DNA of 64,000 bases from Actinoplanes philippinensis. Its GTDB lineage: Bacteria; Actinomycetota; Actinomycetes; Mycobacteriales; Micromonosporaceae. This document shows positions 16,777 through 26,776 of the stretch, in pieces. Where the stretch lies: positions 124,001 to 188,000 of the forward strand of contig NZ_FONV01000009.1 of the NCBI RefSeq assembly GCF_900113015.1, written 5' to 3'. The stretch's first letter is position 1; each line of letters opens with the position of its first letter. The notes beneath the pieces are model-generated. The model searched no databases. It had not been told where the DNA came from and saw nothing but the letters and a program-made list of their open reading frames with translations. The translations under genes and the position numbers were made by a program.

Positions 16777-18252
16777 GTGCCGCACCCCACCGCCGACCCC
16801 GCCGGCACCCGCACCCAACTCGCCGCCATCCGCCCCGACCTGCTCGACGCCTACGACACCGCCCTGCCCACCGCCCGCACCGCCATCCTGGCCCGCCTGC
16901 TCATCGCCACCGAAACCGAACCCCTACCCGGCCTCACCAGCCGTCACCACCACCACGGCCACACCCACGTCCGCTTCGGCGACACCCTCCTCACCTACCC
17001 CACCACCGCCGCCACCCCCTTCACCGAACCCGCCACCGGCCTGCACGTCACCGTCCACGGCCGACCCACCGACGACCCCGCCCACCTCGCCGCCACCCTC
17101 TGGCCCGGCACCCGCCTCACCACCGAACTCGCCGAAAGCGTCGCCAACCTCGCCCTCGCCCGCGCCGCCAACCCCACCCCCACCTGGCCCACCCACCCCC
17201 GCCCCGGCCAGATCGAACAAACCCTCGTCGACGGCCACCCCCTGCACCCCTGCTGCCGCACCCGCACCGGCATGACCGTCGCCGACCAACTCGCCTACGC
17301 CCCCGAACACCACCCCGTCATCACCCTGCGCCGCCTCCGCGTACCCCCCGACCGCTGGCACGGCACCGGCGAACCCGTCCTGCTCGCCCACCCCTGGCAA
17401 GCCACCCGCCTGCACCAGCAATACCCCTGGCTCACCGACGACGGCCCCACCGGACCCGCACGCCCCCTCATGTCCCTGCGCACCGTCGCCCCCCTCGACG
17501 GCGGTCCCCACATCAAAACCGCCGTCGACATCCAGATGACCTCCGCCGTCCGCACCGTCTCCCCCGCCGCCGTCCACAACGGCCCCCTGCTGTCCACCCT
17601 CCTGCACCACCTCACCCGCGACCTGCCGATCGATGTGCTCGCCGAAACCACCGCCGGCGCCGTCATCACCGACCACGGACCCGACCGGCGCCTCGCCCAC
17701 CTCATCCGCCAGCCACCCCCACCCGACGCCGTCCCCCTCGGCATCCTCGCCAACCAGCCACACCGCTTCGGCGACCCACACCAACTCGTCAAAGACCTCG
17801 GCCAGACCTTCCTCGCCCCCCTGGCCCAACTCCTCGACCGCGGCATCGCCCTCGAAGCCCACGGCCAGAACAGCCTCGCCATCCTCCGCGACGGCCGCAT
17901 CACCCGCATCCTCTACCGCGACCTCGGCGGCATCCGCGTCCACCCCGCACGCCTCAAAGCCGCCGGCCACGACATCCCACCCCTGCACGGCGACCTACCC
18001 ACCGACGACGACACCGAACTACGCACCAAACTCGCCGCCGCCGCCCTCGCCACCGTCACCCGCCAACTCATCGCCAACGCCGGCACCGACCCCGACCCCC
18101 TGTGGCACACCACCGCCACCGCCCTGCGCCACCACCCCCACCTACTCACCGAACCCCTGCCGGTCAAAGCCACCACCGCGATGCGCCTCGCCGACAACCC
18201 CCTGCACGACCTCTGGACCCACCTGCCCAACCCCATGGCGGCACACGCATGA
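16777..18252 (+). CDS. NIS siderophore synthetase (IucA/IucC family), first copy
   Basis: A 491-residue ATP-dependent synthetase that joins a carboxylate (citrate or similar) to an amine or alcohol. Family motifs are in order: GHPLHPCCRTRTG at residues 153-165 (ATP-binding, normally GHPxHPxxKxRxG, here with arginine for the usual lysine), IKTAVDIQMTSAVR near 246-259, LEAHGQN at 359-365 and RDLGGIRV at 381-388. The GTG at 16777 is the likely start, since nothing upstream looks coding. It is rather shorter than typical (about 580). It is followed after 22 bases by a second synthetase. Codons are extremely C-ending. Confidence 0.9.
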   Translation: MPHPTADPAGTRTQLAAIRPDLLDAYDTALPTARTAILARLLIATETEPLPGLTSRHHHHGHTHVRFGDTLLTYPTTAATPFTEPATGLHVTVHGRPTDDPAHLAATLWPGTRLTTELAESVANLALARAANPTPTWPTHPRPGQIEQTLVDGHPLHPCCRTRTGMTVADQLAYAPEHHPVITLRRLRVPPDRWHGTGEPVLLAHPWQATRLHQQYPWLTDDGPTGPARPLMSLRTVAPLDGGPHIKTAVDIQMTSAVRTVSPAAVHNGPLLSTLLHHLTRDLPIDVLAETTAGAVITDHGPDRRLAHLIRQPPPPDAVPLGILANQPHRFGDPHQLVKDLGQTFLAPLAQLLDRGIALEAHGQNSLAILRDGRITRILYRDLGGIRVHPARLKAAGHDIPPLHGDLPTDDDTELRTKLAAAALATVTRQLIANAGTDPDPLWHTTATALRHHPHLLTEPLPVKATTAMRLADNPLHDLWTHLPNPMAAHA

Positions 18253-18274
18253 GCCACCCGCGGAAGGACCCCCG

Positions 18275-19807
18275 ATGATCCGCCTCGCCACCACCGGCCG
18301 GCTCGCCACCGCCGCCGCCCACACCGAAGCCGCCCTCGCCGTCCACGCCCCCCACCTCGCCGACCGCTTCCTCCACCACCTCCCCACCGCCGCCGACACC
18401 GTCGGCCGCCGCCTCCGCGCCGCCCTCGTCCGCGAAAACCTCACCCCCGAAACCCCCGGCGGCCGCCGCCACGCCTTCCACCGCGTCGAATACCCCGACG
18501 CCGGCGTCGCCGACCCCGTCGACCTGCTCACCGGCATCGACAACACCGGCACCTTCGCCACCGAGATCCGCAACGCCGTCCTCAACCTCGCCATCGCCCT
18601 CACCCGCGCCGGCGACAACCTCCCCACCGCCACCGACCCCGACACCACCGCCGTACGCCTCGAACGCCTCGCCGTCGCCGGCCACAACCTGCACCCCTGC
18701 GGCCGCACCCGCCTCGGCTGGGACACCGGCGACGTCCTCGCCCACGACCTCGAAGCCGGCCACACCCGCATCCACTTCCTCGCCGTCCGCGACGCCACCC
18801 ACCTCGGCGACGACCTCGGCCCCTGGCCCGGCATCCACCCCGCCCCCGCCGGCTACCGCCTGCAACCCGTCCACGCCTGGCAACTCGACACCGTCCGCAC
18901 CCGCTACGCCGACCACTTCACCGACGGCACCCTGCGCCACCACGACGGCCACCTCGACGCCATCCCCACCGCCGCCCTACGCACCCTGCTGCTCCCCGAC
19001 GGCCGCTACCTCAAACTCAGCCTCGACATCCAGGTCACCTCCACCCGCCGCAGCATCAGCGTCGCCTCCACCCGCAACGGCCCCGCCCTCTCCACCCTGC
19101 TCACCGACCTCCTCGACGACGACCGGCTACTACTCATGACCGAACCCACCGGCGCCGCCGTCCCCATCGGCACCGGCCGCGACCTGTCCGCCATCACCCG
19201 CACCGGCCTCACCACCCGCCTGCACCCCCACGAAACCGCCATCCCCGGCGGCGCCCTGCCCCTGCTCATCGGCGACCTCGTCGACCAGGCCGGCGGCAAC
19301 CCCGCCACCTGGCTCACCGACTACACCCGCCTGCTCCTGCCACCACTGCTCCGACTCCTCGGCCACGGCATCGCCCTCGAAGCCCACCTGCAGAACTGCC
19401 TGCCCACCTTCATCGACGGCCACCCCCACCGCCTCGCCCTGCGCGACCTCGCCGGCCTCCGCCTGCACCCCGGCCGCCTCGCCACCGCCGGACACACCAT
19501 CGACCTGTGGCCCGGCTCCGTCATCACCACCACCGACACCGAAACCCTGCGCGCCAAACTCGGCTACACCGCACTCCAAGCCCACCTCGGCGAACTCGTC
19601 ATCCGCCTCGCCGACACCCACCACCTCGACGAACACCACGCCTGGCGCCTCATCCGCACCGTCATCGACGACACCCGCGACCACGGCCTCACCACCGACG
19701 ACCACACCTGGCTCACCGCCAAGACCGTCCCCCACAAAGCCCTCGTCCGCATGCGCCTCGCCGGCACCGGCGACCTGCACCTCCCGGTCAGCAACCCCCT
19801 CGCATGA
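18275..19807 (+). CDS. NIS siderophore synthetase (IucA/IucC family), second copy
   Basis: A 510-residue paralogue of the preceding gene, starting at an ATG with GGAAGGA six bases ahead. It has GHNLHPCGRTRLG at residues 136-148, LKLSLDIQVTSTRR near 247-259, EAHLQN at 369-374 and RDLAGLRL soon after. Two different synthetases in one operon usually mean two successive condensations on a polycarboxylate backbone, as in staphyloferrin A or B. Its stop overlaps the start of the decarboxylase gene (ATGA), so stoichiometric expression is likely. Confidence 0.9.
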   Translation: MIRLATTGRLATAAAHTEAALAVHAPHLADRFLHHLPTAADTVGRRLRAALVRENLTPETPGGRRHAFHRVEYPDAGVADPVDLLTGIDNTGTFATEIRNAVLNLAIALTRAGDNLPTATDPDTTAVRLERLAVAGHNLHPCGRTRLGWDTGDVLAHDLEAGHTRIHFLAVRDATHLGDDLGPWPGIHPAPAGYRLQPVHAWQLDTVRTRYADHFTDGTLRHHDGHLDAIPTAALRTLLLPDGRYLKLSLDIQVTSTRRSISVASTRNGPALSTLLTDLLDDDRLLLMTEPTGAAVPIGTGRDLSAITRTGLTTRLHPHETAIPGGALPLLIGDLVDQAGGNPATWLTDYTRLLLPPLLRLLGHGIALEAHLQNCLPTFIDGHPHRLALRDLAGLRLHPGRLATAGHTIDLWPGSVITTTDTETLRAKLGYTALQAHLGELVIRLADTHHLDEHHAWRLIRTVIDDTRDHGLTTDDHTWLTAKTVPHKALVRMRLAGTGDLHLPVSNPLA

Positions 19808-20931
19808 CCGACCACCTCACCACCGCCCTGCGCCGCCTGCCCACACCCCGCTGCGCCTACCTCTACGACACCACCACCCTGCGCACCCGCACCGCCCAAC
19901 TCCGCGCGGCAACACCCCCCAGAACCACCCTCCTGTACGCCGTGAAAGCCAACGGACACCCCGACGTCATCCACACCCTCGCCACCGAATGCGACGGCCT
20001 GGAGGTCGCCTCCGGCGGAGAACTCACCCTGGCAATACAGGCCGGCGCCCGACGCATCGTCTTCGGCGGCCCCGCCAAAACCGACACCGAACTCGCCGCC
20101 GCCACCACCGCCGGCGCCCTGCTCAACGTCGAAAGCCCCCACGAACTACGCCGCCTCGCCGCCCTCGGCATCACCGCCGACATCTGCCTGCGCATCAACC
20201 GCACCGGCACCCCCCTCACCGGCAGCCACACCATGACCGGCACCCCCACCCCCTTCGGCATCGACGAGAACCAACTCCCCCACGTCCTCGCCGACATCCC
20301 CGAAGGCCTGCGCGTCATCGGCTTCCACCTGCACGCCGTCTCCAACAACCTCGACGGCGCCGCCCACGCCCGCTTCCTCACCGACGCCATCGACTGGTCC
20401 ACCCGCACCGCCCACACCCACGACATCCCCCTGCGCATCGTCAACGCCGGCGGCGGCCTCGGCATCGACTACCTCACCGGCAACCCCATCGACCTCACCC
20501 CACTGTCCACCGTCACCGTCCCCGACCACCTCGAACTCATCCTCGAACCAGGCCGCTACCTCACCGCCGACGCCGGCTGGTACGCCACCGAAGTCCTCGA
20601 CCTCAAAACCACCCACGGCCGCACCTTCGCCATCCTCCGCGGCGGCACCCACCACTTCCGCCTACCCGCCGCCTGGGGCTACTCCCACCCCTTCACCGTC
20701 ATCCCCATCGACGACTGGCCCCACCCCTACCCCCGCCTCACCATCTACGACACCCCCGTCGACGCCGTCGGCGAACTCTGCACCCCCCGCGACGTCCTCA
20801 CCCGCAACCAACACGTCACCCACCTGCGCACCGGCGACCTCCTGCTCTACCCCCGCGCCGGCGCCTACGGCTGGGACATCTCCCACCACGACTTCCTCCG
20901 CCACGAACCCCCCACCTTCATCACCCTCTGA
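19804..20931 (+). CDS. Type III PLP-dependent decarboxylase (SbnH/FslC-like)
   Basis: A 375-residue alanine-racemase-fold enzyme of the ornithine/diaminopimelate decarboxylase group. The PLP lysine is K48 in YAVKANGHPDV. GGGLG at 216-220 and EPGRYL at 248-253 bind the phosphate. The catalytic cysteine segment GELCTPRD is at 323-330 (C326), and YPRAGAYGW follows. In siderophore operons such enzymes decarboxylate an amino acid or a citryl-amino acid intermediate to yield a diamine unit. Its four-base overlap with the second NIS gene fixes it to that pathway; the exact substrate is not readable. Confidence 0.9.
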   Translation: MTDHLTTALRRLPTPRCAYLYDTTTLRTRTAQLRAATPPRTTLLYAVKANGHPDVIHTLATECDGLEVASGGELTLAIQAGARRIVFGGPAKTDTELAAATTAGALLNVESPHELRRLAALGITADICLRINRTGTPLTGSHTMTGTPTPFGIDENQLPHVLADIPEGLRVIGFHLHAVSNNLDGAAHARFLTDAIDWSTRTAHTHDIPLRIVNAGGGLGIDYLTGNPIDLTPLSTVTVPDHLELILEPGRYLTADAGWYATEVLDLKTTHGRTFAILRGGTHHFRLPAAWGYSHPFTVIPIDDWPHPYPRLTIYDTPVDAVGELCTPRDVLTRNQHVTHLRTGDLLLYPRAGAYGWDISHHDFLRHEPPTFITL

Positions 20932-21102
20932 ATCAGGAACCCCCCTCCGGAAACCACCCGACCCACCCCGCCCCGCCCCACAGGCCTGCCCGAAACGCCG
21001 ACCCCGGCCGCAACCGAGCCTTGATACCGTCCCCGACGGTCAACAGCGGTCGACTTCGAGGAGCATCGTGCCCGGTAAACGCGGATCCCGGCCGGCAGCA
21101 CG

Positions 21103-22887
21103 GTGACAGCCACCGAACACCGCACCAGCCCAGCCACACCGATCTCCCCCTGGGCCCGAACATGGTCGACACTCACACCCCGAACACGGGCTCTCGCCGT
21201 CTCCGCAGCCGCCGCCGCGTTCACCCTGCTGGCCATCTGGTCGATCACCTCAGCCCTGACCCGCCCGGCCTACGACCGGCTGGCCGACCTGCACGTCTAC
21301 CTCGGCGCGGTACGCGCGATACGCGACGGCACACCGCTCTACTCCTACGCCGCGGAGAACGGCGACCCGTTCACCTACCCCCCGTTCGCGGCACTGCTGT
21401 TCTGGCCACTCGGCGCACTACCCGAACCAGCAGTACAGATCGCCTGGACACTGGCCACCGTGGCCGCCGTGACAGCCCTCGCCGCGGCCCTCACCCATCG
21501 CAACGGCATCACCGGCCGGCAGCGATTCCTCGTGGTGACGCTCGCAGCCGCCACCGTCCTGCTGGCCTCCGCACCCACACAGAGCAACCTGCGGTTCGGC
21601 CAGGTCAGCATCTTCATCGTGCTGCTCACCCTCATCGACGCGCTGGCACTGCTGCCACGCCGGGCCGGCGGCGTACTGATCGGGATGGCCGCCGCGATCA
21701 AGCTCACCCCCTTGCTGTTCGTGCCCTACCTGTGGGTGGTAGGCCGCCGCCGCGACGCGGTGCGAGCCACGATCACCTTCATGGCCTGCGCCGTGGCGGC
21801 CACAGCGGTGTGGCCGTCCGCCTCGGCGACATTCTGGACCCGAGCGGTGTTCACCACCTCACGCATCGGCGACCTCTCCTCCACCGGCAACCAGTCCCTC
21901 AACGGCACCCTGCTGCGGTACGCGATCCCCACGAACGAACGCCTCGCCGCCTGGGCGATCCTGGCAACGCTGGTGTGCCTGGTCGCCTTCCTCTGCGCCC
22001 GCGAATACCACCGGCGCGAACAGCCGGCCCTCGCCGCGGTGGTGATCGGATGCGCGACGGTCGCCGTGTCACCGGTCTCCTGGACCCATCACCAGATCTG
22101 GACGGTACTGGCCGGAATGCTGCTGGTCGCCGGTCCACGACGAAGCCGGATCGCCGCCGGAGCGATCGTGCTGCTCACCATGTGCGTACAGGTCGGCGCA
22201 GTCCTGCCGGCCGGCGGGTTCCTGCGCGACAACGCACGAGCACTGTGCGCGGTGGCGGTCTGCTGCGGCGGGGCGATCAGCCTCTGGACGGCAGCAGCCG
22301 GACGGGTGCGGTTGCTGCCGGGTCTCGCCGTCGTGGGACGACCACGTACAGCCCTGCTGTACTGCACAACAGCCGCCGCCGGCATCGCCGGGATGCTGGC
22401 CCTCACCCATGACCGCGCGGTCGTCGCACAGGTGTACGCGGCACAGAACGCCCACGATCCGCTCTGGTCCCGGGTGATCAGCGACAATCCGTGCGGCGGC
22501 ATGGGGCTGCGCGACGGCCGGTGGATCTGCACGGACGTCACCGGCCAGGCGATGGGCGGCCTGCAACTCAACTTCTCCGTCGGCGACGACGGTGCCGGCG
22601 GCATCGGGATCGAGGGCCAGGTCGGCCCGGACGTGGCTCGGCTGGCGTACATCCCGGTGCAAGGCGCCAAACCGGTGGACGTGCCCCTGTGGCCGGAACT
22701 GCCGGCACCGCGGACCGCACCGGACATGTCGGCACCGGAGAAGATGCTGCCGGTCGTCGACCAGCGCAGCATGACCACACACCGCTTCGCGGTGAGCACG
22801 AACAACGCCACCGACGCGGTGTTGCTGGCCTACGACCGCACCGGTCACATCATCGGCGTGAGCGGCGACAAGCTACAGGACAGATGA
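21103..22887 (+). CDS. GT87-family polyprenyl-phosphomannose mannosyltransferase
   Basis: A 594-residue membrane protein with about ten hydrophobic segments. An aspartate-containing extracytoplasmic loop YDRLADLHVYLGAVRAIRDGTPLYSY and FTYPPFAALLFWPLG follow the first helix, as in the GT87/DUF2029 mannosyltransferases. These use polyprenyl-phosphomannose to build lipoarabinomannan-type glycans. The later SSTGNQSLNGTLLRYA and SPVSWTHHQIW are also family features. The last 190 residues are soluble and presumably outside, and are not part of the ordinary GT87 core. Start is a GTG at 21103; an upstream GTG exists at 21068. Confidence 0.8.
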   Translation: MTATEHRTSPATPISPWARTWSTLTPRTRALAVSAAAAAFTLLAIWSITSALTRPAYDRLADLHVYLGAVRAIRDGTPLYSYAAENGDPFTYPPFAALLFWPLGALPEPAVQIAWTLATVAAVTALAAALTHRNGITGRQRFLVVTLAAATVLLASAPTQSNLRFGQVSIFIVLLTLIDALALLPRRAGGVLIGMAAAIKLTPLLFVPYLWVVGRRRDAVRATITFMACAVAATAVWPSASATFWTRAVFTTSRIGDLSSTGNQSLNGTLLRYAIPTNERLAAWAILATLVCLVAFLCAREYHRREQPALAAVVIGCATVAVSPVSWTHHQIWTVLAGMLLVAGPRRSRIAAGAIVLLTMCVQVGAVLPAGGFLRDNARALCAVAVCCGGAISLWTAAAGRVRLLPGLAVVGRPRTALLYCTTAAAGIAGMLALTHDRAVVAQVYAAQNAHDPLWSRVISDNPCGGMGLRDGRWICTDVTGQAMGGLQLNFSVGDDGAGGIGIEGQVGPDVARLAYIPVQGAKPVDVPLWPELPAPRTAPDMSAPEKMLPVVDQRSMTTHRFAVSTNNATDAVLLAYDRTGHIIGVSGDKLQDR

Positions 22888-22976
22888 GCTCGGGCCGGCA
22901 GCGGCGAACACGACGCCCTCAACCACCCAGCTGACCGGCTCCGGCCGTACCCCCAAGATCAAAAGAATGGGTGGTC

Positions 22977-23044
22977 GTCGGCGAAGCCGTCGTTCTGATC
23001 TTGTCCAGTGCGGCTTGCCGCACCACTTCTAAAGCATCCTAGGA
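22977..23044 (+). repeat. Intergenic double-hairpin repeat with CCTAGGA box, copy 1
   Basis: Three blocks in fixed order: GTCGGCGAAGCCGTCGTT (22977-22994), an exact 7-bp stem GTGCGGC-TT-GCCGCAC (23008-23023), and CTAAAGCATCCTAGGA (23029-23044). It is flanked by an outer inverted repeat AAGATCA ... TGATCTT. It sits in the 183-base gap between the mannosyltransferase and the next gene. The same arrangement with the same spacing recurs at 26941-27007, and its last part at 27493-27525. Confidence 0.8.
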
Positions 23045-23070
23045 TGAAAGCTGGGCTCTATGCTGCGCCG

Positions 23071-25497
23071 ATGTCCCGCCTCACCGAACTCCTGACCGTC
23101 CCCGACGACGACGTGGTCCCACTCCTGTGCGGCCTCACCGACGACGAACGACGATCACTGAGCCGGGACGTCGACACGATCTACGCCACCCCCCGCGACA
23201 TCAGCCCCACCGACCACCACCGGCTGAAACTGTCCCGCATCGCCACCCGCAAACGCACCGACGCACCGGTCGAGGTCCTGCCCCGCACCGACGACGAGGT
23301 ACGCATCGCGATCGCCCGCGGCCCCGCCCACGTCCACGCCATCGCCGCAGCAGCGATCCGCGAGATGGCCACCGTCAGCGAACTCGGCTGGTCGTTCGCC
23401 GGCGTCCGCGCCCTGGAACGACACGGCGCCGTCACCCTGCCCACCGACGACGACTACGTGCTCGCCACCATCGGCTCCTACCTGGAGAGCGGCACATGGC
23501 CGGGCGGACGATTCACCCCGAACACCGCCTCCTCCCCCCGCACCTCCGAACGCCTGCTCGCCGAACCGGACCTGCTCGACCGGATCTTCTGGCGCCTCTT
23601 CGACACCGACCGCGACCAGGCCCCCAGCCTGGCCGCCGCCGACCGCGGACTGGTCCGCCCCGGCCTCACCTGGCACGACACGGTCCTCGACCTGATCACC
23701 ACCGGGTACGCCGACCGCGCCCAGGTCCTCGACGCCACCCTCACCGCCCTCGCCGACGCCACCTCCCCGTACCGCGCCGGCTGGTTCGTCCGCCTGCACC
23801 ACGACCTGGCACCCACCCGCGACGACACCGCCACCCGGCAACCCGCCTACGACCTGCTGCTCCGCTCCCCGATCGGCCCGGTCGTCACCATCGGACTCGA
23901 CGCCCTCCGAACCCTCGGCGTCACCGACGCGCCCAGCCTGCCCGACGCGGTGCTCTCCCCCGGCAAGACGAACGCCCTCAAAGCCCTCAAACTGGGTGGC
24001 CCGCCACTCGCCGAAACCGCCCTCGAACACCCCCATCCCGAGGTACGCGCCGCCGCCGCCCGCATGCTCGGCCGATCCGCCCCCACCCCCGTCATGCCGG
24101 TCACCACCCCCGCACCCACCACGCCCCCACCCCTGACCCCGATCACACCGATCACCGACCACACCGAACTGGCCGAGGCCTTCGCCATCCTCGTCGAGAA
24201 CCCCGCCGACGCCGACCTCATGGAACGAACCCTGTGCGCCGCCGCCCGCCTCGGCCCCGACCCCACCCGCCTGCGCACCGTCGCCCAACGCCTGAAACGC
24301 CGCCTCACCAGCTACCCCCGCGAAACAGACGTCCTACTCGTCCTCGGCACCGTCCTGTACGCGGCCGCCGACCACCCGGCCCCGGCAGCGCCCGGCCACC
24401 CACCCGCCCCGAAGACGATCCACCTCACCGCCCGGGCCACCGAGATAGCCGACGCCCTCCGCACCGGCACCCGATTCACCCCCCTCGCCGAACCCACCCA
24501 CACCGGCGGCTGGATCGACCCGGCCGTGCTGGCCACCCGCACGGCCACCACCCACCGGCCGGCCGACGCCGTGGCCGCCCTGCTCCGCACCGGCCCCGAC
24601 CCGGCCGCCCACGGCCCCGACCTCGCCACCGCCGTCCCCGGCCCGTTCGGCGCAGCCCTGCGCTACGCCCTCGGCGGCCCGCCACCAGCCACCATCACCG
24701 CCACCGACGCCCCGCTGTGGATCGCCGCCGCCCGAGCCCGCACCCCCTACGGCGACGAGCCCACCCTGACAGCCCACGGCCTCGACACCACAGGAGCCGG
24801 CCGCGCACCCGCACTGACCCCCCGCCTGCTGACCGACGGCGGCATCGGCTTCACCGCGGCCACACCCTTCCTCCCCACCACCGACGACGACCCGCTCCTG
24901 CCCACCGTCACCCTCGGCGCCATCGAAGAACACCAGGACCGGTACCTGGCGACCGCATGGTGGCCCTGGCTCGCCACCACCTGGCCGGCCAACCGCGACG
25001 TCCCCGCCGCGCTGGCCCTCCTGCAATGGCCGGCCGGCGACACGGGCCGCATCACCGGCGACGGCGTCCTACGGCCACTGCTCGCCGCCCGGACCGCCCT
25101 GCCCCCGACGGCCCGGATCCTCATCGCCGCCGTCCTCGGCTCCGCCCGGCTCACCGACCGCACAGCCGCCGCCGACGCGGTGATCGATCTCGTCCCCCAC
25201 CGCCTCCCACCCGCCGACCTGGGCGCCGCAATGGCCTGGCTCGCCCCCACCACACCCCTGCAACGCTGGGCATCGTCCCTGCGAACCGTCGCCGAAGCCG
25301 GCCGCGGCCCCGACGTGGCCGCCGTCCTGGCCGCCCTCCTGCCCACCCTCGAACGCACCCACACCGGCCTGTTCGCCCTGGTCGAACTCCTGGCAGACCT
25401 CACACCCCCGGCACCCGGCGGCACCCTGCGACAGTGGCTCACCGGCTTCACCGGAACCGGCAGAGCAGCCCGGGCCGCACACGCCACCCTCACCTGA
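23071..25497 (+). CDS. Large repeat-like cytoplasmic protein (possible DUF6493 family)
   Basis: An 808-residue protein (from the ATG at 23071) with no membrane helix or signal peptide. It is made of alpha-helical HEAT-like stretches such as HPEVRAAAARMLG and ADLMERTLCAAARLG. A proline/threonine-rich linker lies at about residues 345-370 (TTPAPTTPPPLTPITPITD). Overall length and composition recall actinobacterial DUF6493 proteins that accompany SWIM-zinc-finger/MoxR/VWA genes, but no such partner is in this window, so the assignment is tentative. An alternative ATG at 23044 would start inside the intergenic repeat and is less likely. Confidence 0.7.
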   Translation: MSRLTELLTVPDDDVVPLLCGLTDDERRSLSRDVDTIYATPRDISPTDHHRLKLSRIATRKRTDAPVEVLPRTDDEVRIAIARGPAHVHAIAAAAIREMATVSELGWSFAGVRALERHGAVTLPTDDDYVLATIGSYLESGTWPGGRFTPNTASSPRTSERLLAEPDLLDRIFWRLFDTDRDQAPSLAAADRGLVRPGLTWHDTVLDLITTGYADRAQVLDATLTALADATSPYRAGWFVRLHHDLAPTRDDTATRQPAYDLLLRSPIGPVVTIGLDALRTLGVTDAPSLPDAVLSPGKTNALKALKLGGPPLAETALEHPHPEVRAAAARMLGRSAPTPVMPVTTPAPTTPPPLTPITPITDHTELAEAFAILVENPADADLMERTLCAAARLGPDPTRLRTVAQRLKRRLTSYPRETDVLLVLGTVLYAAADHPAPAAPGHPPAPKTIHLTARATEIADALRTGTRFTPLAEPTHTGGWIDPAVLATRTATTHRPADAVAALLRTGPDPAAHGPDLATAVPGPFGAALRYALGGPPPATITATDAPLWIAAARARTPYGDEPTLTAHGLDTTGAGRAPALTPRLLTDGGIGFTAATPFLPTTDDDPLLPTVTLGAIEEHQDRYLATAWWPWLATTWPANRDVPAALALLQWPAGDTGRITGDGVLRPLLAARTALPPTARILIAAVLGSARLTDRTAAADAVIDLVPHRLPPADLGAAMAWLAPTTPLQRWASSLRTVAEAGRGPDVAAVLAALLPTLERTHTGLFALVELLADLTPPAPGGTLRQWLTGFTGTGRAARAAHATLT

Positions 25498-25568
25498 CGA
25501 AACCCCGAATCCGGCCCGTCAGCGCACACCACCACCGCGCCCCACCGCGCGCCCCGCCAAAAAACCGA

Positions 25569-26776
25569 TCAGAACCAGTGCACGCAGTACGGGGCACGCT
25601 CCGCCCGGAACAGCGCGTCAGCACGAGCGGCCACGCCCACCCGGTGCGCCCGGATGTGCCCGGCCCGCACCAGCACGCTCGGCAGGGTGCCACCGAGACA
25701 GATCGACCCGAGATCACGCACGTCCAGCGACAGATCCGGCTCCCGGCCGGTCGGCACACACTCGGCCTTGCCGTCCCGCACGGTCAGCAGATACCGCCCC
25801 CGCTCCCCCAGGAACGAATCGTCCACGTCCAGGACCAGCTCGCCGTCGGCGAACCAGCCCCGCGCGGTCAACGCCCGCGGGACGTCCAGCAGCCGCACCC
25901 ACAGCCACTCGCTGTCATCGGTCACCTGACCGGCCCGGAAATCCGCGAGCTGCCACCGCAGCGGATGATCGACCGGCATCCGCTTGAACAGCACCTGCGG
26001 CACCAGATCGTGCCCGAGCACGAACCGCACCAGCGCCGCGTCCACACCGTCATCGGCAGTGACGACCTCGTCGACGATCAGGGTGTCGGCGTCGTCGAGC
26101 GCATAGCTGACATACCCGTCGGGCACCCCGTCCGCATCCCGGTGCACGGCGACGTGCCGCGGCGCCGAGGACACCGGCGACTGCCCGGCGCCATTGGCCC
26201 ACCACCGGTGCGGCCGCGACAACGCACCGGGCTGCCCGCGACGGTACCGGTCGTACACCTCCTCCAAGATCTCACCGCAATCCGCGCGCCGCAGCAGCTC
26301 GATCGACCCGGCCGAGCCACCGGCCCCCTCGGCGCGGCGAAGCCCGCCCGATGCCGTGGCACCGTCAGCCGCTGCGCGTAGGTCGCCGGCCCGTAGCCGA
26401 ACCTGCCGTAGATCGTCGCCTCGGTCGCCAGCAGCACCGCGAGGAACTCGCCCCGCGCCCGGAACTCGGTGATCTGCCGTCGCATCATCGCGGTCAGCAC
26501 ACCCTGACGGCGGTGCGACGGCAACACGCCGACGCCGGTCACGCCGGCGGCCGGGGCGACGATCTCACCGGGCAGGGTCAACTCGAAGGAGTACGCGCCC
26601 GCGGTGCCCACCGGCCGCCCGTCACTCGTCACCGCGAGCAGGTTGCGGTCCATCTCGTATGCCGACCACAGATTCCCGGCGCCCTCGGCCGGGCCGTCCC
26701 GGAACCGCCCGAACGCCGCGAGAATCGTGTCGACGAAGACCTCAAGGTCCTGCCCGCTGGTGGAACGAATCTCCAT
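25569..26776 (-). pseudogene. Eis-like GNAT N-acetyltransferase, frameshifted in a G run
   Basis: The amino-terminal frame (start 26776) encodes a GNAT domain: MEIRSTSGQDLEVF, GVTGVGVLPSHRRQGVLTAMM, and EATIYGRFGYGPAT. The rest of an Eis-type protein continues in another frame: LEEVYDRYRRGQPGALSR, FKRMPVDHPLRWQLADFR, ending PYCVHWF with the sterol-carrier-like domain. The change of frame occurs at about 26325-26335. Adding one G to the GGGGG run (minus strand) restores one continuous frame of about 403 residues, the normal Eis-like length. It is therefore a one-base lesion, a homopolymer sequencing error, or a slippery switch. Eis relatives acetylate amines including aminoglycosides. Confidence 0.85.
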
